From NCBI GenBank assembly GCA_903904835.1, contig CAIVEI010000050.1, positions 1 through 64,000 of the forward strand: a stretch of 64,000 nt of DNA, written 5' to 3'. The notes under the pieces were generated by a model, which was given only the letters and a program-made list of their open reading frames with translations, was not told the origin of the DNA and ran no database searches. The stretch is from an uncultured Schlesneria sp. GTDB taxonomy: Bacteria > Planctomycetota > Planctomycetia > Planctomycetales > Planctomycetaceae. Shown in pieces: positions 21,711-31,034 of the stretch. The position numbers and the translations under genes are program-made. Positions within the stretch are counted from its first letter, which is position 1; each line of letters opens with the position of its first letter.

Positions 21711-22520
21711 ATGAAATCATTTCTGGGTAAAGCGATTCTGATTGCGTTATTAGCTGGCTGTGATCGCGTCCCCGTTGATGCCGATTTCCCCAAAACAACG
21801 ACCTTTCCGCAAAAATCCATTTCCGTCGCGGCAGCTTCGGACTTGAAGTTTGCTTTTGAGGAAATTGCCAGTGAGTTCAAAAAGTTGCATCCCGAGATTC
21901 AGATCGAGACGACATTCGGTTCGTCAGGAAATTTCTTCTCGCAGCTTTCAAATAAAGCCCCGTTTGACATCTTTTTCTCAGCCGATATTGGTTATCCCGA
22001 AAAGCTGATCGAGCAGGGTGATGGGCTGAAAGAGGCTCTGTTTTCCTATGCAGTGGGTCATATTGGCATCTGGGTACGCAATGATTGTTCACTCGATCTG
22101 GACAAAAACGGAATTGCCGTTTTGACCGACGCTTCGGTGAAAAAGATCGCCATTGCAAATCCAAGATTCGCTCCATACGGCCGTGCCGCAGAGGCCGCTT
22201 TAAATCATTTTGAAATCTACGAATCGATTCAGGATCGACTGGTTCTCGGCGATAACATCGCTCAAACAGTTCAGTTCGTGGAATCAGGAGCAGCGGATGT
22301 CGGGATCATCGCTGCATCATTGGCAACTGCATCGAATTTGCAAAACAAGGGACGATTCTGGCTATTGCCGACCGATTCGTATCCGACGCTCGTTCAGGCG
22401 GGCGTGATCCTCTCGTGGGCCAAAGATCGTCAGGCGTGTGAACAGCTTCGGCTGTTCGTGACATCAGAAGCGGGTCAGGCGATTCTTAAAAAGCATGGAT
22501 TTGCCCCGCCGGGCCATTAA
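21711..22520 (+). CDS. modA: ModA-like molybdate ABC transporter substrate-binding lipoprotein
   Basis: A 269 aa lipoprotein (lipobox LLAGC, Cys at about residue 17) of the molybdate-binding family. Motifs: SVAAASDLKFAFEEIASEFK at the first lobe, FGSSGNFFSQLSNKAPFDIF, FSADIGYPEKLI, NPRFAPYGRAAEAALNHF, and the late GVILSWAKDRQACEQLRLF. It would bind molybdate or tungstate outside the membrane. No permease (modB) or ATPase (modC) gene is next to it; the following gene is a multicopper oxidase 107 bp downstream. Its transporter is probably encoded elsewhere. Confidence 0.88.
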   Translation: MKSFLGKAILIALLAGCDRVPVDADFPKTTTFPQKSISVAAASDLKFAFEEIASEFKKLHPEIQIETTFGSSGNFFSQLSNKAPFDIFFSADIGYPEKLIEQGDGLKEALFSYAVGHIGIWVRNDCSLDLDKNGIAVLTDASVKKIAIANPRFAPYGRAAEAALNHFEIYESIQDRLVLGDNIAQTVQFVESGAADVGIIAASLATASNLQNKGRFWLLPTDSYPTLVQAGVILSWAKDRQACEQLRLFVTSEAGQAILKKHGFAPPGH

Positions 22521-22627
22521 AGAGAGACGTGCGAACGGCGAAGTTTTCGGGATGTTTTGATTCGGGTCGCCTTCACAGCTAACTGATGTCGTTTTATGAT
22601 CTCATCGTCTGACAATGGAGTGTGACG

Positions 22628-25180
22628 ATGAAACGGATTTTCATTCTTCTTTCTGGTTTGCTTTTTTGTGACGCGGAAACCGTGTTCGCCCAGGGGTTGG
22701 ACACGAGCAAACCATCACACGTGACCCATCGGATCTCGCCGGAACAACTGACGGAAATTCGGCGAAAAGAGAGTCTGACTCAAGAGCAGCCGATTGCGCC
22801 AACGCCGTTCTCGATGCCGAGCAGTTCGCGTGGTCAGTCGATTGATTCGACTGATGCACTCGGTCGCCTGTTTTCGAAAATGTCCCGTCGTGACCGTCGA
22901 TTCCATTTTGGACACGCCAAAGAGACGCTGGAAGGACGCGATCTCGAACAGGCGATGACGAGAACCAAAGATGTCGTTTTATACGAATTAGAAGTCACGG
23001 AGACCGAGCCTGACTTGCCATTGATCGACGTCGACGGAGATGGCAAGCCCGACCAGGTCGATGCAATTCGTTACAGCGGACCAGGTTTTCCGAACCGACG
23101 ATTATGTGGTCCGACGATGGTCATCAATCGCAACCAAAAGCTGATCATTAATCTCAAGAACAAACTGAAACCGAGTCGCGAGCCGGTCCTCGACTGGAAC
23201 GCGGGTGCTGAACCTCCTTCGGCTCCAGAACCACTTGCCTATTGGATGATGGATGCGCCTCACAATCTTTTCTCGACCAATTTGCACACGCACGGATTGC
23301 ACGTCAGTCCTGGCGGTGGTCACGATAATGCCTTTCTCGATCTGCCCCCTGCCACGGGTGACAAACCCAATGAATTATTCCTCGATTACGAGCTGCCTCA
23401 AAATCACGTGGCGGGAACATTCTGGTATCACGCGCACGAACACGGGTCTGCGACGTATCAACTGGCAAATGGCCTCGCTGGCGCTTTAATTGTTCTGGGA
23501 GACACCGATCCGGCATCAAACGATCTCGAAAAAATGAAAGAGATCCAGGCTGCCAACCGGATCAAGCATCCCACGGACAGTACGAAAGACGTCGAGTACG
23601 GGCGCGTTCTTCTACTTCAGCAGTTGGTTTTCACGAAAGTCGGAGGCCAGGACGGTGGTCAGGCAACCCGATGGATCGTTGATCCTGCCGACGTGAACGA
23701 TCGCAAAAACGCGCCAGCCGAAAAAAACGTTGGCCGGATCACCGAGGGAATCCCCAGCAATAAGCCGGAATCGGCGGAAGTCCTGGCGGTTAACGGCCAG
23801 AATGCGCCGACGATCGAGATTCAACGAGGTCAGATCGAACGCTGGCGGCTGATTCATGCCGGACGAGAATCAGCATTGAATCTCGCCTGGTATCGCGCCA
23901 GTGATTTAAAGGACGCGTCGATTGATGTCCCCGGGATTACCAATGCGATTGAGACTTATGAGATCGCGACGGATGGAATCCCGACCGGACATCTCAGAAA
24001 GAAAATCCATAACGAACTTTATCCAGGGTATCGCAGCGACGTGCTGGTGCGAGTGACCGACCAGGCGGCTGATGGGGAATATTGGCTGCTTCCGTCCGAA
24101 GCAAAGCGTCTGGTGCGAACTCATCTCGGACCGGTCAAGAATGCGACTCCTGTGGCGAAGCTGATGGTTCAAGGGCAACTTGCGATTCCGATGAGTCTGC
24201 CTCCTGTCGCACAGATCACGAAGCTCAAGCGTCCGGCTCCCGACGTGACGGGTGCGGAAACTCTGGAGCTGAATTTTACCTTTGCGGATAAGGAACGATT
24301 TGGAGTTTCGACCGTTCCTCGCCATGTCGGGAAGCCCTACGCCGAGTCTGGAACGGCTGACAGTATCACGATCAAGATCGATACTCCTCAGATCTGGAAT
24401 CTCGGCGTTAAGGAATTTCTGCCGGGTGTCGCGGAGTCTGTCAAACATCCGTTTCACATGCACGTGAATCCGTTTTACGTTCCCTCGCTGGGGGTATGGA
24501 AGGACACGCTGGTCATCAGCCGCGAGATCGTGACTCCGATCCACTTTATCCCCAGCGACTATTGCGGGCGATCCGTCGTGCATTGCCACATTCTTGATCA
24601 CGAGGATCAAGGGATGATGAAAGACCTCAATATCGTCGGAACGACACGCGCTCAATATCCCGAGCTTTATCTGTTGGAACGTGTCGCTGAAGCGGAACGA
24701 ATGAAAATTGACGGACTTGATCAAGAACCCGGTAAGAACAACGTGCTGGTGTTCATTAGCGGCATGGGATGTCCCCACTGTGCCGACGGGCTTGTTCGAC
24801 TCTGGAAGCGATCTGACCCGTTGAAGAACCTTGACGCCACGATCAAATGCATGAGTGCGACTCCGTTTCAGCAGCGGGAACTGAATGCTCTGGGAGTTCG
24901 AAAAAAAGATCACTTCACATTTCATGTGGTCCCTGATGGTTTCGATCTCGCCAAATGTGACTCTTCATCTGCGGCCGAAAACGAGCCTGCGATCACGCAT
25001 GGGGTCCTGATCTTCGACAAGCAGCAGAAACTGCGATATCGCTATCTTGCCGATCGTCCATTGAGTGACCTGGACGAAATCACGTACGCCCTGATGGAAC
25101 TGAATGATCCCGGTCCTAGCCGGAAGGGCCGCTTTCAGCGAGTCCCCATGGCCAAGCGAAAGACGACGTCAGATAATTGA
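22628..25180 (+). CDS. Multicopper oxidase with C-terminal thioredoxin-like domain
   Basis: An 850 aa exported protein with a signal peptide (MKRIFILLSGLLFCDAETVF). The cupredoxin core has all four copper motifs: NLHTHGLHV, FWYHAHEHGSA, HPFHMHVNPF, and HCHILDHEDQGMM (HCHxxxHxxxxM, type 1 site with axial Met). Like other laccase-type enzymes it would oxidise a substrate and reduce oxygen. After about residue 700 a thioredoxin-like domain follows (NNVLVFISGMGCPHCADGLV), with a CPHC redox motif. The fusion is unusual. The ATG at 22628 is chosen over GTG 22622 because TGGAG lies seven bases before it. Substrate not inferable. Confidence 0.88.
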   Translation: MKRIFILLSGLLFCDAETVFAQGLDTSKPSHVTHRISPEQLTEIRRKESLTQEQPIAPTPFSMPSSSRGQSIDSTDALGRLFSKMSRRDRRFHFGHAKETLEGRDLEQAMTRTKDVVLYELEVTETEPDLPLIDVDGDGKPDQVDAIRYSGPGFPNRRLCGPTMVINRNQKLIINLKNKLKPSREPVLDWNAGAEPPSAPEPLAYWMMDAPHNLFSTNLHTHGLHVSPGGGHDNAFLDLPPATGDKPNELFLDYELPQNHVAGTFWYHAHEHGSATYQLANGLAGALIVLGDTDPASNDLEKMKEIQAANRIKHPTDSTKDVEYGRVLLLQQLVFTKVGGQDGGQATRWIVDPADVNDRKNAPAEKNVGRITEGIPSNKPESAEVLAVNGQNAPTIEIQRGQIERWRLIHAGRESALNLAWYRASDLKDASIDVPGITNAIETYEIATDGIPTGHLRKKIHNELYPGYRSDVLVRVTDQAADGEYWLLPSEAKRLVRTHLGPVKNATPVAKLMVQGQLAIPMSLPPVAQITKLKRPAPDVTGAETLELNFTFADKERFGVSTVPRHVGKPYAESGTADSITIKIDTPQIWNLGVKEFLPGVAESVKHPFHMHVNPFYVPSLGVWKDTLVISREIVTPIHFIPSDYCGRSVVHCHILDHEDQGMMKDLNIVGTTRAQYPELYLLERVAEAERMKIDGLDQEPGKNNVLVFISGMGCPHCADGLVRLWKRSDPLKNLDATIKCMSATPFQQRELNALGVRKKDHFTFHVVPDGFDLAKCDSSSAAENEPAITHGVLIFDKQQKLRYRYLADRPLSDLDEITYALMELNDPGPSRKGRFQRVPMAKRKTTSDN

Positions 25181-25603
25181 GTCGATCCGTCGGATGATTC
25201 GGGAAAGGCAATATTCATTGGCCATTGCATTTCCATCGATTTAGTCGTAACGTCTTCTTTAAGACATTTACGCTTTACTCTACGTTCGTAGGAATGGTCG
25301 AGGCGAGGCGAGGCGGTCAACGGAACAAATTCGTGGTGACAAAGCAATCGCTTTTTGTACCGATCGGTATGTTGAAGACTCGCGAGCCTCAGCGGTAAGA
25401 CCACAGAGAAACTCTGTATTTGAAGGTTCCAAATTTTAAAGCATTACAATTTATAATGTTACGATCTGTATCTGCAAACAACCCGGAATCCTTGTATTGA
25501 TACTGAGACTCAGTCTCAATATTATTGCTGCCGGATCGACAGCAGGCTACTGGTCGATTCAAGTGAAATGCTCGAGATTTTTGATGGGTTCCGTCTTTCT
25601 TTT
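25181..25603. other. Intergenic region upstream of DUF1559 gene
   Basis: About 420 bp, A/T-rich towards the right end (TTACAATTTATAATGTTACG near 25445). No gene or clear repeat. The A/T-rich part probably includes the promoter of the DUF1559 gene. Confidence 0.35.
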
Positions 25604-26563
25604 ATGACTCAGTTGGGGTGCCCTGTGATTCGATTTGATTCCTTTTCAAAACAGGCGCGTAAGGGCTTTACGCTGATCGAATTGATGGTCGTCATTGCCG
25701 TGATTGCCATCCTGGTGACGTTGATTCTGCCGGCTGTCCAGCAGGCACGCGAGGCGGCTCGTCGAACTCAATGCAAGAACAATCTGAGGCAGATCTGTCT
25801 GGCTCTGCAAAACTATTGCGACTTATACGGTCGATTTCCGCCCGGGTACGTCGCCAGTTCTGACACAACTGCGACGACTCCAGGCTGGGGTTGGGGTGCG
25901 ATGATTCTTCCTCAAATAGATCAATTTCCGCTCTTCGGCATTATCGATTTCAGTTTGCCGATTGAACATCCATTGAACTCGGCCCCTGTCGCGACGAGAT
26001 TCCCGGCATTCCTGTGTGCATCAGATATCGTCCCAAACGGGACCTTCGCAATTACAAATGCCGCTGGGGGGAAAGTCGTCCAAACGGGTCCCAGCAGTTA
26101 CGTTGGCTGCGTCGGAAACGATTCATCTGATGTCGATGACAATGTTAACCCGGGAAATGGAATGCTGTTTCGAAACAGCAGTATCCGCATTGCCGAAGTA
26201 TTAGACGGAACCTCAAATACGATCCTTGTGGCGGAACGTTCGTGGGCACAGGCGAATGGGACGTGGATCGGCGCACCGAACACAGGTCGCTTACGTGCGG
26301 GGACAAGTAATCGCGCGGCTCCACTCGATGAAGCATCGTCATTTCATGTGTTGGGACATGCCCACTGGATCAATGCTATCAATGATCCCGATGGAGGACT
26401 GGATGATTTTTCCAGCATGCACGCGGGTGGGATCAATGCCGCGTTCGTCGATGGCTCCGTCCGCTTTCTGCATTCGGTGACCAGTGACGGTGGTTCGGCA
26501 AATAACCTTCAGGCGCTGGGAACTCGCGCCGGTGGTGAAATTACCGCCGATTTTGGCTACTAG
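25604..26563 (+). CDS. DUF1559 pilin-like protein (type II secretion/prepilin N terminus)
   Basis: A protein of about 319 aa with a prepilin-type N terminus: [20 protein letters not shown], cleaved after Gly, followed by [20 protein letters not shown]. The body and C terminus are DUF1559: [13 protein letters not shown], the H-X-G box (ACTRVG region reads [20 protein letters not shown]) and the end [18 protein letters not shown]1559 proteins are abundant in planctomycetes and probably assemble into surface structures or are exported (inference). Start uncertain: ATG 25604 is chosen; 25568 and a GTG near 25625 are also possible. Confidence 0.88.
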   Translation: MTQLGCPVIRFDSFSKQARKGFTLIELMVVIAVIAILVTLILPAVQQAREAARRTQCKNNLRQICLALQNYCDLYGRFPPGYVASSDTTATTPGWGWGAMILPQIDQFPLFGIIDFSLPIEHPLNSAPVATRFPAFLCASDIVPNGTFAITNAAGGKVVQTGPSSYVGCVGNDSSDVDDNVNPGNGMLFRNSSIRIAEVLDGTSNTILVAERSWAQANGTWIGAPNTGRLRAGTSNRAAPLDEASSFHVLGHAHWINAINDPDGGLDDFSSMHAGGINAAFVDGSVRFLHSVTSDGGSANNLQALGTRAGGEITADFGY

Positions 26564-26586
26564 TGGGTGTCAATCTTCTGAATTAC

Positions 26587-26600
26587 GTTGCCACTGCTTG
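26587..26600. repeat. Partial CACTGCTT-type motif, copy 3
   Basis: GCCACTGCTTGACCGTCTTC occurs just after the DUF1559 gene. It matches the core seen at 5944-5993 and 12411-12527 but no second arm is obvious here. Confidence 0.45.
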
Positions 26601-26603
26601 ACC

Positions 26604-26737
26604 GTCTTCAATCGTAGCTGCGGCTTCCAGCCGCAGAAGTAAAAAGGGTGAGAATGGCGAGTCACAACCCGTAGCATGGGCTTCAGCCAAAACATCGTGT
26701 GCGGCCTAAAGCCCGCACTACAAAAACTGACAACCTC
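26604..26737. repeat. Dispersed GCGGGCTTTAG/CTGACAACC repeat, copy 2
   Basis: This element contains ATCGTAGCTGCGGCTTCCAG, CATGGGCTTCAGCC, GCCTAAAGCCCGCACTACA, and ends AAAACTGACAACCTCTCC. The AGCCCGCACTAC arm matches the family at 14079-14141, and the AAAACTGACAACC end matches the element at 36680-36782. Confidence 0.6.
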
Positions 26738-26794
26738 TCCGCATGATGAGCATCGCTCGATATCCCGTCGTCACCAAAAAAACATCCTGAAACA

Positions 26795-26870
26795 TTAGCC
26801 CGACGCGCTAGCGAGGGAATTTATTCGCCGTCAAAAAAAGAGAAGATCCGTCGCTTGCGCGTCTGGCTAA
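26795..26870. repeat. TTAGCCCGACGCGC palindromic repeat, copy 1
   Basis: Inverted repeat: left arm TTAGCCCGACGCGCTAGCGA and right arm TCGCTTGCGCGTCTGGCTAA, near reverse complements, around an A-rich spacer. A second copy is at 28980-29056, and the two bracket the kinase-fragment and second DUF1559 genes. Confidence 0.8.
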
Positions 26871-26911
26871 TGACGAATCCGTGCTAGCCGACAGTGGATC
26901 GACGCGAGACC

Positions 26912-27712
26912 TCAGAATTCCCCGGTGACTTCCCCCCCGGTTCGTGTTCCTAATGCGCGCCAGATCTGACGATCGATATTCTCCAACTGCGCGACTAACC
27001 GAGTTCGTTCACCCTGGATCAACTGTTCTCGCATCGTGTTTAACAGGCGACTCATAGAATTTATGCTTTGAACCAATCGAGAGAATTCGTCGTCGATCGG
27101 GCCGCGACTTAATTCCAGGCCGAAATCTCCTTGAGCAATTGTTTCGACGTGCCTTTCCAAAGTCCGAATACGGCGAGCCCAGGTCGAGGAAAGCAGCAAT
27201 GTCAAAGGAACCGAACAAAGAATTGTGGCGAGCCCGACAGCCAGCGGCGGCCAAATGGCGTCACGACTGGATTTTCGAATTGTTTCCTCAGGCGTCAGGA
27301 TGTACAGCCGCTGAGTTGGTGATCCACGAATTCGACCCGCTCGGACAAGATACGGTATCCCGCCGATCGTTTTTCGTTGCGGCTGTTCTGTAGAGTCGGT
27401 CGCAGAGTTTTCGTTGAATGCCAGTCCAGTCAATTCTTCCTTTGGCAGTGTCCCAACAAGGACTCGTCGTTCAACGTTGTCCCAGACAACAAGCTCGTCC
27501 CCTGTCAGTCGACGCAGTTTTTCCATCACGTTTGTTGAGATGGGAAAGCTTGATTCTTCCAGCACACCAATGATCTGCCGCTGCCGAGCGTCGAGCGCAC
27601 CCAGATTCCGATCGGACAACCACCATGCCGAAAAAATCGCATTGGCAGCCACGGCGACAAGCAGAAGTCCCAGCAAAGGCCACAAGATTTGATCACGAAT
27701 CGGCAGTTTCAA
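26912..27712 (-). pseudogene. HAMP sensor-kinase fragment fused to a DUF1559 C-terminal tail
   Basis: An intact 266 aa reading frame with an abnormal end. Residues 1-243 are the input half of a sensor histidine kinase: two membrane segments (about 10-33 and 153-175), a periplasmic domain between them, a HAMP segment (about 176-228), and the start of the dimerisation helix (QGERTRLVAQL). At residue 244 the sequence changes to NIDRQIWRALGTRTGGEVTG(EF), the standard DUF1559 tail (compare the tails of the genes at 25604 and 27977). The histidine box and ATPase domain are absent, so it cannot be a kinase. A deletion or recombination joined the two genes (inference). It may be a dead relic or still make a membrane protein. 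Confidence 0.85.
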
Positions 27713-27976
27713 GAAGCGGGCCTCTTAAAGAAGAGATTTATCCCTCGAAGAAATAAATGGTTTCGAAGACGAGAATTCAGCTCATGACACTCGTTCGAGT
27801 TTAAAAAAGTTATCGCGTTCAAGTTTTTCCTGACAGATCAGAAGCGATATCTCGGTGAACTTTTAGCACTTTTGTCAGTTGCAGCCCGCCACTGTATTGA
27901 ATATTCTAAACTACGATTTTGAGTTATCAAAACATTGTTTTCCAAAAAACCAATATGATTGTTGTTGAGTGTCGAA

Positions 27977-28966
27977 ATGACCGATAAAAATAGCCGATTC
28001 CGAGCTTTTACGTTGATTGAGTTGCTGGTTGTCATCGCCATCATTGCGGTGTTGATTTCGTTGTTACTACCTGCGGTACAACAGGCTCGCGAGGCTGCAC
28101 GACGAACACAGTGCAAAAGCAATCTCAAGCAACTCGGGCTGGCGATACATAACTATGAAGCTTCGTCGCGATGCTTGCCGCCCGGGTACATCAGCGTACC
28201 CGGATCGGGCACGATGGACGCAATTTCAGGTGACTGGGGGACGGGCTGGGGATGGTTGACCCACCTTTTGCCGAACATCGATCAGGCACCACTTTACAAT
28301 TCACTGAACATGAATTCGTCCTGCTGGTCACCGATCAATTCCACGTTTGTCACCACGGGGATTAATGTCTTTTTGTGTCCCACTGCGGTGAATCCAGCAG
28401 CGACTGTGAATGTGGAGGACGTGAGTCATAAAACGCTCGTCGTTTTTGGCCGCTCGAACTACGTTCACAATGCTGGATGGAATGATCTCTGGAGTGCGCC
28501 GGCAACGGCACCACAGGATTATAGCGGGGTTGCGAATGGCGCGATGTACCGCGACAGCAGCGTCAAGTTTTCAGACGTGAATGATGGGTTGAGTAACACG
28601 GTCTTCGTCGGAGAACGTTCGCCGAATTTGAGTGACGCTGTCTGGCCCGGCGTGATTCCCGGTTCAGCACATTACGCGCGTCCGCCATTCGGGAGCATTG
28701 GCTCAGGTGGCCCAGGAACGAACTGGGACAGCGGTGGAAGTTATGTGGGTGCACACAGTGGGCCGTCCATTTACGAATCGCCTGTTGTGATTCATCCTCC
28801 GAACAGTCCATTAGGCCACACAGACCAGATGCAATCACAGCATACGGGAGGTGCTCATATTTTGCTGGGGGACGGATCTGTCCGTTTCATCAGTGAGACG
28901 GTCAACTTGGGGATCTGGGCTGCACTTTCAAGTCGAAACGGCGGAGAAGTGTTAGGCGAATTTTAG
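27977..28966 (+). CDS. DUF1559 pilin-like protein
   Basis: A 329 aa protein with the prepilin N terminus ([20 protein letters not shown], then [20 protein letters not shown]) and a full DUF1559 body. Characteristic elements are [11 protein letters not shown], the [10 protein letters not shown] block and the [14 protein letters not shown] segment, with the C terminus [16 protein letters not shown] 27977 fits the short leader typical of these proteins; upstream TTG codons would add six residues. It is followed 180 bp downstream by a small lipoprotein gene, a common pairing for DUF1559 genes in planctomycetes. Confidence 0.92.
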   Translation: MTDKNSRFRAFTLIELLVVIAIIAVLISLLLPAVQQAREAARRTQCKSNLKQLGLAIHNYEASSRCLPPGYISVPGSGTMDAISGDWGTGWGWLTHLLPNIDQAPLYNSLNMNSSCWSPINSTFVTTGINVFLCPTAVNPAATVNVEDVSHKTLVVFGRSNYVHNAGWNDLWSAPATAPQDYSGVANGAMYRDSSVKFSDVNDGLSNTVFVGERSPNLSDAVWPGVIPGSAHYARPPFGSIGSGGPGTNWDSGGSYVGAHSGPSIYESPVVIHPPNSPLGHTDQMQSQHTGGAHILLGDGSVRFISETVNLGIWAALSSRNGGEVLGEF

Positions 28967-28979
28967 CCCGGATTATTCA

Positions 28980-29056
28980 TTAGCCCGACCCGCAAACGAG
29001 GGATCTTATTCCCGTTTAAAACGAAGAGAAGATCCCTCGCTTGCGCGTCGGGTCAA
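28980..29056. repeat. TTAGCCCGACCCGC palindromic repeat, copy 2
   Basis: Left arm TTAGCCCGACCCGCAAACGA, right arm GATCCCTCGCTTGCGCGTCG followed by GGTCAA; close to the copy at 26795-26870. It starts 14 bases after the DUF1559 stop and could act as a terminator. Confidence 0.8.
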
Positions 29057-29146
29057 CGTGACACGGTGTTCTAGTAGATGCACAAATATTCGCGCTCGTG
29101 CATAGAAAGCGACTGTTTCACATCGATGCTCAAAAGAGGTGAAGTG

Positions 29147-29476
29147 ATGCCAAGACTCCGACAGATTCTCATTTTCTGCGTTCTTTTCGCATTATCGTTT
29201 ACGGTCGTGGGATGCTCCAAACCGACAGTGACTGCGCGGGAAAATCGGCGATTGCTGGACGCCATTTTGACGGCGATCACGATGAAGAACCAAAAGTGGT
29301 TGGCTGACGACGCCGAAATCGCAAAGACGCGACATGAGGCGCGGAAACTAACCGATTGGGAATTCGAGCAATTATCGAGAATTATTGATAAGGGGACTGC
29401 AGGCGAGTGGAAAACCGCCGAGGAACTTGGCTACGAATTCCGCAAAGCGCATCCTTTTGTCAAAGAGGGGCGTTAA
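29147..29476 (+). CDS. Small lipoprotein downstream of DUF1559 gene
   Basis: A 109 aa protein with a lipoprotein signal (PRLRQILIFCVLFALSFTVV then GCSKPTV; Cys near residue 24). The rest is a helical charged region (ARENRRLLDAILTAITMKNQ). No family recognised. The ATG at 29147 is preferred: AGAGGTGA lies five to eight bases upstream. Small lipoproteins of this type often follow DUF1559 genes, so a shared role is plausible (inference). Confidence 0.75.
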   Translation: MPRLRQILIFCVLFALSFTVVGCSKPTVTARENRRLLDAILTAITMKNQKWLADDAEIAKTRHEARKLTDWEFEQLSRIIDKGTAGEWKTAEELGYEFRKAHPFVKEGR

Positions 29477-29629
29477 AGAATCGTCGATATGTTCGAACGA
29501 AATCTGTCGATCCGCTCATCAAAATGAATTTGAACATCAATCACATTTTGCTTCTCGGTCAGGAATCGTAGACAAGCGATCGTCAGTGACGTACGTTGTC
29601 TTGTTCATTGTGATGTGAGGAGTGCTATC

Positions 29630-29881
29630 ATGGATGGAATTTCATATTCCGTGGCTTGAGCTAATCTGGCGAAAATAATGGACCGTGTTTGTGATGACCG
29701 TGAGGCGATTATCATCACACGAAACGGTAAACAATCTGTCGTGATGATTTCGATGGAGTACTATAACTCATTAGAAGAAACCGCGTACTTGTTGCGGACG
29801 CCGGCAAATGTGCGTCGTCTGTTATCCGCCATTGGTTCGCTTAACGCTAGCACCGGGAATGAACGGGAGCTTTCTCAGTGA
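29630..29881 (+). pseudogene. YefM/Phd-type antitoxin gene with an in-frame TGA
   Basis: Read from ATG 29630 (GAGGAG eight bases upstream), the protein is MDGISYSVA-stop-ANLAKIMDRVCDDREAII (shown to 18 residues after the stop), then the antitoxin body with ITRNGKQSVVMISMEYYNSL and ELSQ at the end. YefM homologues have Arg at the stop position (SYSxARANLAK), so a single CGA to TGA change at 29657 explains it. Translation could restart at ATG 29678, giving a 67 aa protein without its N-terminal DNA-binding strand. Regulation by the N-terminal part would be lost. The paired toxin gene is also truncated. Confidence 0.8.
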
Positions 29882-29928
29882 AGCTTATCTTTCCAGACGA
29901 AGCCTACTACGGAGTGAGCCTGACATGA
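29878..29928 (+). pseudogene. Truncated YoeB-type toxin remnant
   Basis: A GTG overlapping the antitoxin stop opens VKLIFPDEAYYGVSLT-stop. The first nine residues (MKLIFPDEA form) match the YoeB N terminus; the rest is unrelated and ends in 16 codons. The stop overlaps the ATG of the next gene (29925). The toxin body, including its catalytic residues, is gone, so the pair cannot be toxic. Confidence 0.75.
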
Positions 29929-30986
29929 ACACGCCTGGCAGCGCGTCAACGATCGAGCGATTGAGTGACGTCATTGAGTCGATCCCGATCCCAACCGGGC
30001 ACCGACGTCGTTGGATCAGGGACGTGTTGCATTGGATCCGTCGGACGCATCTCTATTTCGGGATTTTCCTTTTTCCCTGGGCCGTGATGTATGGGGTAAC
30101 GGGGTTTCTGTTCAATCATCCATTGGCATTCAGCGACCTGAAAGCTCGATCGTTTTCTCAATCGGACTGGTCGGGGACTGATCTCGCTAAACCACTGAGT
30201 GCCGTTGAGATCGCGACGGATGTGGTTGAGGCTTTGAAAAAACGCTCGCCTGATGCGGCGAATTACAAACTTGTCGATCCTGACCAAGCGGCATTCGTAC
30301 AGGAGATCGTCTCGGCCTCCGTCAAATCCGAGGGTCTGCAGACAACATTGTTTTTTGATGTCCTGGGACGGGGCGGTTCAATTCATTTTTCGCCGACGAA
30401 GGATTCCTCCAGCAGCGAAAAGCCGCCTTTTGCTATCGGCGTTTCCAGTGCAACGGGTTCCTCAGGCACGAAGAAGAAGAACAATTCGGCAGAAGCAGGA
30501 TCTCAAGATGTTGAGAAACTGATGCTCGAATATCCGTTGGCTGAGCGGTACAAGCAGGCGATTCCGATCCTTCTGACGAAACTTGGTTACGCGACCGGCG
30601 AAGTGAAGGTTGGTTTCATCCCGGATCTTTCATTCCATCTGGAAGCTGACGGCAAGAAATGGGTGGCTCGTTACAACGTGCTTCAAGGGAGTCTTTCGGG
30701 TCGTCCTATTGAAACCGATCCACCGGGTGAGCGGCTGAGCGTTCGACGATTTTTGACGAAACTGCATAAGACTCATGCCTATACGTATTCGATCGGTTCG
30801 CAATGGTTGTGGGCGGTGTTCGTCGACTTGATGTCGGGCGTCATGCTTTTCTGGGGAGTCTCGGGACTGCTAATGTGGTGGCAGATTAAGAGGACACGTT
30901 CTGCAGGCCTGCTGTTGATGATTGCCAGCGTCGTTATCGCGGGAGTCTTAACGGTCGGAATGTGGCAGGCCTTGTCGTTCGGGTGA
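29925..30986 (+). CDS. PepSY-associated transmembrane protein
   Basis: A 353 aa inner-membrane protein. Residues 35-60 hold the first membrane helix with the family pattern HLYFGIFLFPWAVMYGVTGF. A periplasmic domain of about 200 residues follows. Near the C terminus LTKLHKTHAYTYSIGSQWLW leads into two or three further helices (VDLMSGVMLFWGVSGLLMWW and LLLMIASVVIAGVLTVGMWQ). PepSY-associated proteins include siderophore-related reductases; the role here is unknown. ATG 29925 overlaps the stop of the toxin remnant. Alternative upstream starts would run through the antitoxin region in another frame. Confidence 0.85.
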   Translation: MNTPGSASTIERLSDVIESIPIPTGHRRRWIRDVLHWIRRTHLYFGIFLFPWAVMYGVTGFLFNHPLAFSDLKARSFSQSDWSGTDLAKPLSAVEIATDVVEALKKRSPDAANYKLVDPDQAAFVQEIVSASVKSEGLQTTLFFDVLGRGGSIHFSPTKDSSSSEKPPFAIGVSSATGSSGTKKKNNSAEAGSQDVEKLMLEYPLAERYKQAIPILLTKLGYATGEVKVGFIPDLSFHLEADGKKWVARYNVLQGSLSGRPIETDPPGERLSVRRFLTKLHKTHAYTYSIGSQWLWAVFVDLMSGVMLFWGVSGLLMWWQIKRTRSAGLLLMIASVVIAGVLTVGMWQALSFG

Positions 30987-31034
30987 ACTCACTTCGATCA
31001 AATTTGATTCCATAAGTTTCAAGTCGAAGCGAGT

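Noticed and set aside
23906-24925. 339-codon minus-strand frame inside the multicopper oxidase gene
   Set aside because: Opposite strand of a gene with intact copper motifs; no domain seen.
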